Below are positions 50,430 to 59,137 of a DNA stretch of 64,000 bases, piece after piece. The DNA is from Bacillota bacterium (GTDB lineage Bacteria; Bacillota; UBA4882; UBA8346), in assembly GCA_023429995.1 (NCBI GenBank), contig JAEZCE010000025.1, forward strand, positions 1-64,000. Direction: 5' to 3'. Below the pieces are notes generated by a model, which saw nothing but the letters and a program-made list of their open reading frames with translations, had not been told where the DNA came from and made no database searches. How positions within the stretch are numbered: the first letter of the stretch is position 1; each line of letters begins with the position of its first letter. A program made the translations under genes and the position numbers.

Positions 50430-51266
50430 ATGCCTTTAACCAATGCATCGGCGGCAAGACGGCGACGAGCCCGCTCCCGTTCGTTTCCTGAACTTATCCA
50501 AAGAATTATTATTACAGCATTTAAATTTATTCTTAGTCCAATTATTATTTTCGCAGATTCCTTTCGCCGGAAGGGGACACTTGATAGAACCTGGATTTTT
50601 TCATTTTTTTTGTTTATTACTGTAGTCCTGGGGCTTACCGGAGTCGGTATTTTGGTCACTGAAGGTCCGCTCTTGAAAACTATGAAAATGATGACTGCGG
50701 TTACGGAAAATCAAGAGAACTTGTCTGGAGATTTACAGCCTGTTATTCGGATGATTAATCGTAGCGCATTGGCAAATAATGTGGATCCTCATTTAGTTTA
50801 TGCTATTATTAAATCAGAAAGTAATTTTTCGCCACGGGCCGTTTCGCCTCGAGGCGCAAAAGGGCTTATGCAGCTTATGCCGGAAGTTTGGAAATATTAT
50901 GATCATAAATCGGGAGAGGATGGCAAGGAGGATGATATTTTTGCCCCGGAAGCCAATATTGATGTAGGCGTAAGATATCTGAAAGATTTATTGGACCATT
51001 ATCAAGGGCGAGTTGATTTGGCTTTAGAGGCCTATAATGCCGGTATATCCAATGTTAGACCGGGAAATGAACCCAAATATAAAGAGACAAGGGGTTATGT
51101 CCAAAATACGCTTGGATTATGGCAATCGTTGCGCCGGGAAGCTATTAAACATGAACTCCAAATGTCGCTCTATTTGCAAAAGGGATTGAAGTGTTTATTT
51201 GGGATTTCCTTTTTATGTTGGCTGATTTTGTTTTGGTGGGCGCGGTTTCGTTTGTTTGGAAAATAA
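50430..51266 (+). CDS. Membrane-anchored lytic transglycosylase (SLT domain)
   Basis: SLT enzymes cleave the MurNAc-GlcNAc bond of peptidoglycan. The 278 residues have a basic N-terminus, an N-terminal membrane helix (about 52-75) and an SLT domain (about 95-210) with catalytic Glu in YAIIKSESNFSPRAVSPRGAKGLMQLMP and the AYNAGISNVR segment. A C-terminal membrane helix (about 250-270) and basic tail follow. Two membrane anchors are unusual for this family. The GAGGTG site precedes the ATG. It lies between yabP and yabQ, so a spore cortex role is likely. Confidence 0.82.
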   Translation: MPLTNASAARRRRARSRSFPELIQRIIITAFKFILSPIIIFADSFRRKGTLDRTWIFSFFLFITVVLGLTGVGILVTEGPLLKTMKMMTAVTENQENLSGDLQPVIRMINRSALANNVDPHLVYAIIKSESNFSPRAVSPRGAKGLMQLMPEVWKYYDHKSGEDGKEDDIFAPEANIDVGVRYLKDLLDHYQGRVDLALEAYNAGISNVRPGNEPKYKETRGYVQNTLGLWQSLRREAIKHELQMSLYLQKGLKCLFGISFLCWLILFWWARFRLFGK

Positions 51267-51344
51267 ATTGATACTGTGAACTTCCATTCTAAAAAGTATA
51301 AAAGTTCCTCTCTTCACATATGTTTTTTCGGGAGGAATTAAGGA

Positions 51345-51737
51345 ATGGAATTCATTCATCTACAGCTAAATATTTTTCTGGTACTCCTTTTTACGGGCAT
51401 TCTATGGGGAATCTTTTTTGATTTATACCGGGTTTTTCGAAGCCGGATCCGAGTCAACCGGGTTATCGACGGCATGGGGGATGTTATATTCTGGATATTG
51501 GCTGCAATGCTGATTATTCCGTTTATTTATTGGGCAACTTGGCTTGAGTTGAGACTATTTGTCTGGTTTATTATTATATTAGGATTAATTCTATATTTCG
51601 TCTATTTAAGCAGTATATTGATACCGGTTTTCAAAATTTTTTGGCAAGCCGTTAACTGGTTTCCGGGAATTATAATCAATATTTTGAGTCGGTTGAAATA
51701 TAATTTGAGAAAATTGTTGCATTTTTTAAATCATTAA
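51345..51737 (+). CDS. yabQ: Spore cortex biosynthesis protein YabQ
   Basis: YabQ is a membrane protein required for spore cortex in Bacillus. The 130 residues match: HLQLNIFLVLLFTGILWGIFFDLYRVFRS, a GMGDVIFWILAA segment and further helices, ending in a basic tail. GGGAGG precedes the ATG. In Bacillus it is followed by divIC, but here it converges with lacI four bases later and divIC is absent. Confidence 0.85.
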   Translation: MEFIHLQLNIFLVLLFTGILWGIFFDLYRVFRSRIRVNRVIDGMGDVIFWILAAMLIIPFIYWATWLELRLFVWFIIILGLILYFVYLSSILIPVFKIFWQAVNWFPGIIINILSRLKYNLRKLLHFLNH

Positions 51738-51740
51738 AAC

Positions 51741-52751
51741 CTATAAGAATTTGCCGCGGACAACGAATTCGCTATTTAGAACGATTCCGGGTACTTTGGA
51801 ACCGGAACTGATTACTTCAATAATCATTTTACCCGCTTGATTACCTTGCTCATAAGCCGGATTATTTATACTGCTAATGAAAGGGTAAGCTTTTTGGGTG
51901 AGGGGTAAATTATCCCCGGCGATGATTTCAATGTCACGGTGAATCTTGAGCCCTGACTCGCCAATCCTTTTAATAACTCCGTAAGTGGTGGGGTCGCTGG
52001 AACAAATAACCGCCGTTAGATCTGGATTTGACTCTTTTAGTTTTTGGAATGAACGATAACCGCCCTCAAAAGAAAAATCTCCTTCAGTGACTAATTCCGA
52101 CTGGTATTCGATGTTGCTTTCCTGTAAAGCCATTTGATAACCGCGAAGTAAATCTTCTTTTCCCAAAATAAAAAAATCGTGCGGTTTATTAATTAGACCG
52201 ATACGACGATGGCCCAGAGAAATTAAATATTTTGTTGCTGCATAAGCCCCTGGAGTGAGATTGATATCTACAAAATTGGTTTTCTGTTCTTCAAAAGAAA
52301 GCCCAAGAGTTACGTAAGAAAAATTTTTTTCATTAAATTCATAAATGATTTTTTCGACACCTGCTGAAGGATAAAGAATGACTCCGTCAACGCTCCGGTG
52401 TTTTACAAGACGAACCGCTTCGTTTAAAGCGTCTTTTTTGTAAACAGGAGCCGAAATAATAACCTCATAGCCCCTGGTCGTCAATAAATCATGCGCTCCG
52501 CGCAGTTGTTCCATCATGTTGGGATCCTGGAATACGAAATCCGACCCATAAGGAACGATAAATCCCACAATATTGGAACATTTTCTTTTTAAACTGGCAG
52601 CAATGGCATTAGGGTGATAGTCCAGTTTTTTAATAACAGCATTAACACGCTCCCGGGTTTCCTCTGTAACCAAGTTCGGTTCATTGATAACCCGGGAAAC
52701 TGTTTTTGGAGACACGGCAGCTAATCTCGCAACATCATATAAAGTCGCCAT
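51741..52751 (-). CDS. LacI-family transcriptional regulator
   Basis: The 336 residues start with the LacI helix-turn-helix and hinge: MATLYDVARLAAVSPKTVSR, VINEP, then YHPNAIAASLKRK. They continue as a periplasmic-binding-fold effector domain (VGFIVPYGSDF, GLINKPHDF, AVICSSDPTTYG). It lies 121 bases downstream of the cellobiose phosphorylase gene on the same strand. It is probably made from the GH94 transcript and senses a related sugar. CACCGGTG-type sites at 55556 and 58890 are plausible operators, as LacI family sites usually have a central CG. Binding is inference. Confidence 0.87.
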   Translation of the reverse strand: MATLYDVARLAAVSPKTVSRVINEPNLVTEETRERVNAVIKKLDYHPNAIAASLKRKCSNIVGFIVPYGSDFVFQDPNMMEQLRGAHDLLTTRGYEVIISAPVYKKDALNEAVRLVKHRSVDGVILYPSAGVEKIIYEFNEKNFSYVTLGLSFEEQKTNFVDINLTPGAYAATKYLISLGHRRIGLINKPHDFFILGKEDLLRGYQMALQESNIEYQSELVTEGDFSFEGGYRSFQKLKESNPDLTAVICSSDPTTYGVIKRIGESGLKIHRDIEIIAGDNLPLTQKAYPFISSINNPAYEQGNQAGKMIIEVISSGSKVPGIVLNSEFVVRGKFL

Positions 52752-52872
52752 TCTTGGTTCACTCGCTTTGCGTTAGTTGTGATGTTTCATTGAAAGCCAT
52801 AAATCAGGAACCAAGATTTTGGGATACCGCTGTGGGTGATACCATGAAGTTCTTGGTTTGCTGGGTAACGGC

Positions 52873-55296
52873 TCAGGTTTCACAATATACTTCAACAACC
52901 CCTGTCTTTTTACCTGCCGGTACAATTTTTCCGGGCAAACTCTCTCCGTCCACTTTAAGTATATAATGACCGGAACGGTTGTTTTTAATATGGATTTTGT
53001 AAAGCACACCTCTAAATTTTCGATTGATTTTTATTTCTTGAAATCTGGCAGGGATGCATGGCTCAATCCGTAGTCCATCAAATTCTGGACGAATTCCTAA
53101 AATGTACTGTGTAATGGCAACATAATTCCAGGCCGCGGTTCCGGTAAGCCAGGAGTTCTTGGCTTGACCATGGTGCTTGGCATCGCTGCCCGCAATCATT
53201 TGGGAGTAAACATAGGGTTCCATTCGATGTAAATCACTGATTTCTTCTCGATATGCGGGAGCGATTTTCTGGTAATATTCGAATGCTTGGTCTGCCCGGC
53301 CGAGAACAGTTTCCGCTATCATGATCCAAGAGTTGTTATGACAGAAAACTCCGGCATTTTCTTTATATCCCGGTGGGTATGAACTGATTTCGCCCAATTC
53401 AAGATGATATTCGGTGTAGGGAGGGTTTAATAAACGAACACCGTGGGCGGTATCCAGTCGCTTTTTTACCGAGTTTAAAGCCTTGAGGGCGAACCCGTTT
53501 TCCACTCCAATGCCAGCCATAACGCATATGCCTTGGGGCTCGATATAAATCTGGCCTTCTTTGTTTTCATGGCTGCCGACTTTGTGTCCGGCATCGTCAT
53601 AAGCCCGTAAAAACCACTCGCCGTCATATCCGTCATTAATAATAGTTTGCCGCATGTTCTCGACGATGTTTAATACGGAGATTGCCTCCGAATCAAGGTC
53701 TTGACGGCGACATAGTTCGGCGTATTCCGGTCCTATATGGACAAGCATTCCGGCTATAAATACAGATTCGGCAATTTTACCTTCTTTGCTGGTGCATACT
53801 TGGAAGGATTCATCCGGTGTTTCCGAATAACAATTTAAGTTCAAACAATCGTTCCAGTCGGCATGACCAATGAGTGGTAATCCATGGGGTCCGACGTTGG
53901 TAGCGGTATATCGTATTGAACGGCGTAAATGCTCCATTAAGCTTTCGGCAAGATCGGGGTCATTATTGAACGGCACCTGCTCATTTAAAATGGAATAATC
54001 GCCGGTTTCTTTAATATAGCCGATAACTGAGTAAACGAGCCATAAAGGATCGTCATTAAACCCGCTGCCAATATCGGAGTTGCCCTTTTTGGTCAAAGGC
54101 TGATATTGATGATAAGCGCTGCCATCAGGCAATTGAGTAGCTGCCAAATCTAAAATTCTTGTCCGGGCTCTTTCGGGTATCATACCGACAAAACCCAACA
54201 AATCTTGGTTGGAATCCCTAAAGCCCATACCCCGTCCAATGCCGGATTCAAAATAAGATGCGCTACGGGATAGGTTAAACGTAACCATTGTCTGATAAGG
54301 ATTCCATGTATTAACCATCCGATTAAGCTCGGATTCATTACTTTGCAATGTATAAACGGAAAGTAAGTTAGACCAATGTTCTTTCAATGTTGCCAGCGCT
54401 TTATCAACCTGGCTGAGTGAGTTAAATTCGGCAATCATCTTTTGAGCCGGCTCTTTATTAATAATACCGGGTTTTTGCCATTTTTGAGCATGGGGCACTT
54501 CAACATATCCTAACACAAATATGTATTCTTTGCTTGATCCCGGTTCAAGGGTTATTTCCAAACAATGGGAGGCAATCGGAGACCAGCCGTCGGCCATTGA
54601 ATTATTGGATTTTCCATTTTCAACCGCTAGCGGGTTATGAAGATCGTGATATAAGCCGATGAATGATTCCCGATCGGTATCAAAACCGGCAATGGGTTGA
54701 TTGACGCTATAAAATGAATAATGGTTGCGGCGTTCTCGGTACTCGGTTTTGTGGTAAATGACATTTTCTTCAACCTCAACCTCGCCGGTGTTGAAGTTAC
54801 GTTGAAAATTGGTCATGTCATCATAGGCATTCCATAAGCAAAATTCGATAAAAGAAAAGAGTTTAAAGCTTCTGGTTTGTTCGCTCTGGTTTGATACGAC
54901 GACTCGATGAACTTCGCAATTTTGACCAACGGGAATAAAATAGGTAATTTCGGTTTTAATTTGGTTTTTTGAACCGCATATTTTAGTATAACCCATACCG
55001 TGCCTGCATTCGTAAAAATCCAAATCGGTTTGAACGGGTTGCCAGGAGGGAGACCAAATGTCTTCGTTGTCTTTAATGTAAAAATAACGGCCGTTATTAT
55101 CAAAAGGAATATTATTGTAACGGTAACGGGTGATTCTGCGGAGACGGGCGTCTTTGTAGAAACAATATCCGCCGCCGGTATTGGAGATCATGCCGAAAAA
55201 GTCCTGAGTCCCCAGGTAATTTATCCATGGTGAAGGAGTTTTGGGAGTGGTAATTACATATTCTTGCAGAGCATCGTCAAAATATCCGAATTTCAT
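52873..55296 (-). CDS. GH94 cellobiose phosphorylase
   Basis: Cellobiose phosphorylase splits cellobiose with phosphate into glucose 1-phosphate and glucose in the cytoplasm. The 807 residues match the 810-residue enzymes of clostridia. Key segments are MKFGYFDDALQEYVITTPKTPSPWINYLG, RYFYIKDNEDIWSPSWQPV, GIGRGMGFRDSNQDLLGF, and the catalytic Asp in IGHADWNDCLN. NPPYTEYHL and GYKENAGVFCHNNSWI follow near the C-terminus. GH94 also includes cellodextrin, chitobiose and laminaribiose phosphorylases, so the sugar is the most likely but not certain assignment. It has a perfect consensus promoter. Confidence 0.85.
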   Translation of the reverse strand: MKFGYFDDALQEYVITTPKTPSPWINYLGTQDFFGMISNTGGGYCFYKDARLRRITRYRYNNIPFDNNGRYFYIKDNEDIWSPSWQPVQTDLDFYECRHGMGYTKICGSKNQIKTEITYFIPVGQNCEVHRVVVSNQSEQTRSFKLFSFIEFCLWNAYDDMTNFQRNFNTGEVEVEENVIYHKTEYRERRNHYSFYSVNQPIAGFDTDRESFIGLYHDLHNPLAVENGKSNNSMADGWSPIASHCLEITLEPGSSKEYIFVLGYVEVPHAQKWQKPGIINKEPAQKMIAEFNSLSQVDKALATLKEHWSNLLSVYTLQSNESELNRMVNTWNPYQTMVTFNLSRSASYFESGIGRGMGFRDSNQDLLGFVGMIPERARTRILDLAATQLPDGSAYHQYQPLTKKGNSDIGSGFNDDPLWLVYSVIGYIKETGDYSILNEQVPFNNDPDLAESLMEHLRRSIRYTATNVGPHGLPLIGHADWNDCLNLNCYSETPDESFQVCTSKEGKIAESVFIAGMLVHIGPEYAELCRRQDLDSEAISVLNIVENMRQTIINDGYDGEWFLRAYDDAGHKVGSHENKEGQIYIEPQGICVMAGIGVENGFALKALNSVKKRLDTAHGVRLLNPPYTEYHLELGEISSYPPGYKENAGVFCHNNSWIMIAETVLGRADQAFEYYQKIAPAYREEISDLHRMEPYVYSQMIAGSDAKHHGQAKNSWLTGTAAWNYVAITQYILGIRPEFDGLRIEPCIPARFQEIKINRKFRGVLYKIHIKNNRSGHYILKVDGESLPGKIVPAGKKTGVVEVYCET

Positions 55297-55354
55297 TTCA
55301 AATCATCCTTTGCAATAGTATAAAAGCCACCATATTGGAAAAGACATCGAAGTC

Positions 55355-55383
55355 ATTATAGCTGGTCAAAAGAAATTTGTCAA
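55355..55383 (-). promoter_or_regulatory. Consensus promoter of the GH94-lacI operon
   Basis: On the minus strand, TTGACA (55383-55378) and TATAAT (55360-55355) are exactly 17 bp apart, about 60 bases before the GH94 start. Such a perfect promoter needs repression or steady expression. Confidence 0.85.
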
Positions 55384-55554
55384 TGATCGGGGCCTGGGCG
55401 CAAAAGGTTTGCAATTAAGAAAGATTAGCGGGGGCTTTGAATGTTCAGGATTCCTCGGAATTCACGGCGATAACGGCAAAAACCATGATGGTTATAAACA
55501 GGCCTCAACATTAATAAAATGAAAACAATGCAATACGAAATTGTAAAAAAATAT

Positions 55555-55584
55555 TTGACACCGGTGACATGCTTGTGATAATAT
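55555..55584 (+). promoter_or_regulatory. Promoter with LacI-type operator upstream of the porin gene
   Basis: TTGACA (55555-55560), 18 bp, TAATAT (55579-55584). The -35 overlaps TGACACCGGTGACA (55556-55569), centred on CACCGGTG, a near-palindrome like that at 58890. The remaining 490 bases to the porin start hold a GATTGCAATC palindrome (56026-56035) and no supported gene. Confidence 0.6.
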
Positions 55585-56074
55585 AAAAACAGTTGCATGG
55601 TTATTTTTTACAACAAAGGGAAAAATAGTAGTCATAAGCTGCGACGTTATAAATGCAAAGGAAGATAAAGTTTTTATAATAAAAAAACATGTCATCGATG
55701 TCTGGAAAAGGCTGTTGATTGTGGTTGATTAAAAATATTGATTTGATAATGTTTTATAAAATAACCAAATTGGTTTTTTGTGGAAAGCGGGATCGTAACA
55801 GAAGCTAAGATGGGAAGCGACGGGATGACAAATATCAAGTGTTGCAAGGAATTAAGCTGGTAAATCAAAAAAAATGATACCGATGACATAAAAACCTCTG
55901 CTGTTTAGCCCGAGAGGGTTTATAACTATAGAACCTTTAAGCGGATCCGACAGGGAAAGGGGGTGAAATATTACTTTTATTTCATTTGGATGATTGAGAG
56001 CGTAATCAAACGAAACTGGAAAAGTTGATTGCAATCTCAAAACGGCTCGAACTTGAAATTAAAAGGAGGATTTA

Positions 56075-57289
56075 ATGTTGAAAAAGTCATTCATTCTTGT
56101 TTTGGTGGTAGTTCTTACTTTGGCAATCACGATTTCGGCCTCGGCGTCCACATTTAACCCCTATTGCGGCGGCAGGCTTGTGTGGTCCTATATTAATTCG
56201 GATTCCTCGGATAGTTGGGAAGATAATCCGGTATCTCTTAACCACGGCGGTCTGAAATTGTTACTTCGGGAGTCCCTTTCCGATGAGGCCACCGGGACCT
56301 GGGCCAATATCGGATTTAAGGCCAACGGGTGGTCAAACGATCTCTACAACTCTAGCAAAGGCGAGGCTAACGGTTCGGGTACCATTGATACCAGTATAAT
56401 TTACGATTTTGGTTGGAAACAGATTGGCGGTTCCAAAATTAACATTTGGTACAGCAACTGGGAATCCGAGACCACCAATATCGGCCAGGGCAGAATTTAT
56501 AACGTATATCCGACCCAGTTTAACGAGGATAATGTCTTTGACCGCGATGCCAGTCATTGTGTCACCATCGATTATCTTGGCGATAATGTGGTTCTTAGCG
56601 CTATCTATGAGCCCAATAAAACCGAGAGTATTGATGAAAACCGACTTTTCCTCGCCGCTACTTATAAGTTTGAGGGCGGAGACGTCCATGCCGGTTATTA
56701 TAAAGGGGATACAGATTATAGTGGTTATCTTCCCATTGGTGCAGAGGATAAGGTTACTGCGCACTCTAAATCCACTGAAATGAACATTGGCGCAGCAGCC
56801 AAGCTGGGCTTCATAACCGCTAAAATCGATTATCTTAAATTAGACATGGACGAATTCAAAGAGCTTCAAGCGGTTACGGATGATGATGGTAATATTACTG
56901 GTAATGAAGCAACCGGAAATTGGGTTGAGTGCCCATATGATGGCGGTAACATTACCCAGCTCAACATTTCTTTTGATGATTTGAAATTTGATGTTACTCT
57001 GATTAATGATGATAAATATCATTTCAAAACCGATGGCGGTAAAGGATATCAAGTCCGTTACAGCGGTTTTTGCGACGGCAAGCTCTCGTTGGTTTATAAA
57101 GCAATGACCGCGGATGATGACGGTGATGCCACAGGCACCCAGGGTGATCTTGAAAGCGGCGATTTCAGCACCGCATATATCGGATATAAATACGGTATTT
57201 TCGAAACCAGAATCGGATGGGGTAGCCACGGTAAGGACGATGAGAAAGATGACTATGCGTTTGCCAGTGTTTACGCCAGTTTTTGGTGA
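56075..57289 (+). CDS. Predicted outer-membrane porin-like protein
   Basis: The 404 residues have a signal peptide (MLKKSFILVLVVVLTLAITISASAS). The mature protein is built of alternating beta-strand stretches with many Asp, Asn and Gly turns (for example GGLKLLLRESLSDEATGTWANIGFKANG, FETRIGWGSHGKDD) and ends FASVYASFW. A C-terminal aromatic residue is the classic signal for outer-membrane barrel insertion. There is no lipobox or other domain. In a spore-former this implies a diderm envelope. Its place between GH94 and ABC-importer genes suggests passage of oligosaccharides. AAAAGGAGG precedes the ATG and a terminator follows. Confidence 0.72.
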   Translation: MLKKSFILVLVVVLTLAITISASASTFNPYCGGRLVWSYINSDSSDSWEDNPVSLNHGGLKLLLRESLSDEATGTWANIGFKANGWSNDLYNSSKGEANGSGTIDTSIIYDFGWKQIGGSKINIWYSNWESETTNIGQGRIYNVYPTQFNEDNVFDRDASHCVTIDYLGDNVVLSAIYEPNKTESIDENRLFLAATYKFEGGDVHAGYYKGDTDYSGYLPIGAEDKVTAHSKSTEMNIGAAAKLGFITAKIDYLKLDMDEFKELQAVTDDDGNITGNEATGNWVECPYDGGNITQLNISFDDLKFDVTLINDDKYHFKTDGGKGYQVRYSGFCDGKLSLVYKAMTADDDGDATGTQGDLESGDFSTAYIGYKYGIFETRIGWGSHGKDDEKDDYAFASVYASFW

Positions 57290-57309
57290 GAATTTCTAAA
57301 AACTCAAGT

Positions 57310-57339
57310 GGGGTTGTCTCGATCTGAGACACCCCTTTT
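57310..57339 (+). terminator. Terminator after the porin gene
   Basis: GGGGTTGTCTC pairs with GAGACACCCC over a GATCT loop, followed by TTTT. Confidence 0.78.
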
Positions 57340-57573
57340 CCGAAGGAAATTTCCGGGAAGAAACTGAATTCCTATGTTTTCATTACTTGTAGAATAGTCT
57401 GGCGAAATAAATAGGTAGAATATAATGTTTGTTATGGATATTGACTTAACAGAGATGACGCCATAATATTGAAAGTAAGGGTAAATCCCTTGAATATATA
57501 ATCTCTTAAGAAAACCGTCATTCATCAAAAAAAGGGGCAATTTTTTTCGGCATATTATTGGAGGGGGTCCGTC

Positions 57574-58806
57574 ATGAAGATGAAATATTTTCTTTTACTG
57601 GTTTTACTATTATCATTGTTCGCCATTCCAGCTATTGCCGTCGCCGGTAATGTTGGGAACGAACCGGCTATGGTAGGCAATGCCCAAAAAATCGCCTTTT
57701 TGTCCAAACGGGACGGCAATTTTGAAATTTACTCCGTCAATGACGATGGAAGCGAATTAAAGAGACTTACCAGCAGTAAAGGTGATAAATCGATGCCGCG
57801 TTGGTCTCCGGATGGGAACAAACTGCTTTATTTACTGAAAAAGGGAAAACAATATCAATTATGGACGATAAAAAGTGATGGTAGCGGACAAATAAAGTTG
57901 GCCGACGATTGTATGAATGATGATCCTCCTCTATGGTCACCGGATAGTTTAAAGATTGTCTTTACTGCCCAATATCAATCAAAAAGAACGGTTTTTATGG
58001 CCAATAGCGAAGGTGGGGGCTTAACGCGTTTATCCTCCCCGGGGTTGGAGGGTTTTGCGCCTGGATGGTCCCATGACGGTTCTCAAATTATATTTCTTCA
58101 AAAAAACAAAAATGACATGTTTATCTATACCATTAATCCGGATGGGACGGGATTACAGAAAATCATGAAGGATTCCGGGACTTACCTGAATCCGGTTTGG
58201 TCCCCGGACGGGCAAAAAATAGCATATATTTCTAAAAAACAGGCTTTTCTCGGCATCGAGAGTAAACTGTATGTGATGAACGGCAATGGCAGTAATAGCA
58301 TGCCCATCGCAAAAGTAAGTCAAAAAGTGGATGATGTCGATTTTAATGACGATTTTTACTGGTCGCCGGATGGTAAACAAATCGCCTTTACCAAAGTAGC
58401 GGACGTTGATGCGGATGTTTCCGATGGAGGCAGACCCATCTTTCGCTTTACCTACGGCACCTATGTAATCGCTATCGACGGCAATAGTGATGAGAACCAG
58501 TTGGGGACAACTGGCTTGAAACGCGCCAATCCGATTTGGTCCCCGGACTCGCTGCAAGTGGCTTTTTTTTCCGATTCAAAGCTACATATATGGAATTTTA
58601 AAAATAGAATGGAAAATGTTATTCCCGTGAATGTTTCTATCCCACTTAGCCCTATACGCTGGTCGCCGGATGGTAAAAAAATTATTTTCGCCGCTAAGAA
58701 TAGTTCTTTTCAAAAGTCCGGTCTTTACCTTGTGGGAATGGATGGAAAATTCATTAAATTGACCGAAGAGGGTGACTATGACCCTGTTTGGGCGCCGGTT
58801 AACTGA
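57574..58806 (+). CDS. Secreted TolB-like beta-propeller (PD40/WD40 repeats)
   Basis: The 410 residues start with a signal peptide (MKMKYFLLLVLLLSLFAIPAIAVAG). Seven or more PD40 repeats follow, recognisable by the WSPDGxKIxF consensus (RWSPDGNKLLYL, LWSPDSLKIVF, GWSHDGSQIIFL, VWSPDGQKIAYI, YWSPDGKQIAFT, IWSPDSLQVAFF, RWSPDGKKIIFA). TolB-type propellers sit in the periplasm and bind proteins or sugars; the true TolB N-terminal domain is absent here. GGAGGGGG precedes the ATG. Its place in the sugar locus points to a binding or envelope role. Confidence 0.82.
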   Translation: MKMKYFLLLVLLLSLFAIPAIAVAGNVGNEPAMVGNAQKIAFLSKRDGNFEIYSVNDDGSELKRLTSSKGDKSMPRWSPDGNKLLYLLKKGKQYQLWTIKSDGSGQIKLADDCMNDDPPLWSPDSLKIVFTAQYQSKRTVFMANSEGGGLTRLSSPGLEGFAPGWSHDGSQIIFLQKNKNDMFIYTINPDGTGLQKIMKDSGTYLNPVWSPDGQKIAYISKKQAFLGIESKLYVMNGNGSNSMPIAKVSQKVDDVDFNDDFYWSPDGKQIAFTKVADVDADVSDGGRPIFRFTYGTYVIAIDGNSDENQLGTTGLKRANPIWSPDSLQVAFFSDSKLHIWNFKNRMENVIPVNVSIPLSPIRWSPDGKKIIFAAKNSSFQKSGLYLVGMDGKFIKLTEEGDYDPVWAPVN

Positions 58807-58847
58807 ATCATTGAAGCATTACCTCGATGAGGATTTTCAGAGTAAGA

Positions 58848-58985
58848 TTGAAATTCTTTGAGCGCCAAGGATATTTCATTCGGCACTTAGACACCGGTGT
58901 CATTAAATTAAGGCAGCCAGTGGTAGGAACTTTCCTCCGACCATTTGCTAAATTAGGACCCTCCTGAGGGGGTCTTAATTTATGG
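58848..58985 (+). promoter_or_regulatory. Operator palindrome and terminator between the propeller and kinase genes
   Basis: GACACCGGTGTC (58890-58901) is a perfect 12-bp palindrome, the same CACCGGTG core as at 55556. A weak TTGAAA (58848-58853) and a -10-like ATATTT about 17 bp later would start transcription just upstream of it. A terminator follows (AATTAGGACCC pairing with GGGGTCTTAATT, 58951-58981), so a short transcript could be made here. Bases 58986-59137 hold a TTGAAC/TTTAAT pair (59044-59073) that could serve the kinase gene. Confidence 0.55.
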
Positions 58986-59137
58986 ATAAAATTAAAGTCG
59001 CATGGATTGCGGGCGAAGGATTTAATATTTTTGTAAAGAATTATTGAACGGTAAGTAAAAAGAATGGTTTAATATCCGGTAGTAAGGAGCAAACAAGTTA
59101 TGGATATGTACGCTAAGGCGTGAAAGGAGGAATCGGC

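Noticed and set aside
55692..56040. Short minus-strand frames between the GH94 and porin genes
   Set aside because: Low-complexity AT-rich translations without ribosome sites or recognisable motifs.
56333..56764. Repetitive hydrophobic frames antisense to or overlapping the porin gene
   Set aside because: Their composition mirrors the beta-strand repeat of the real gene; no independent support.
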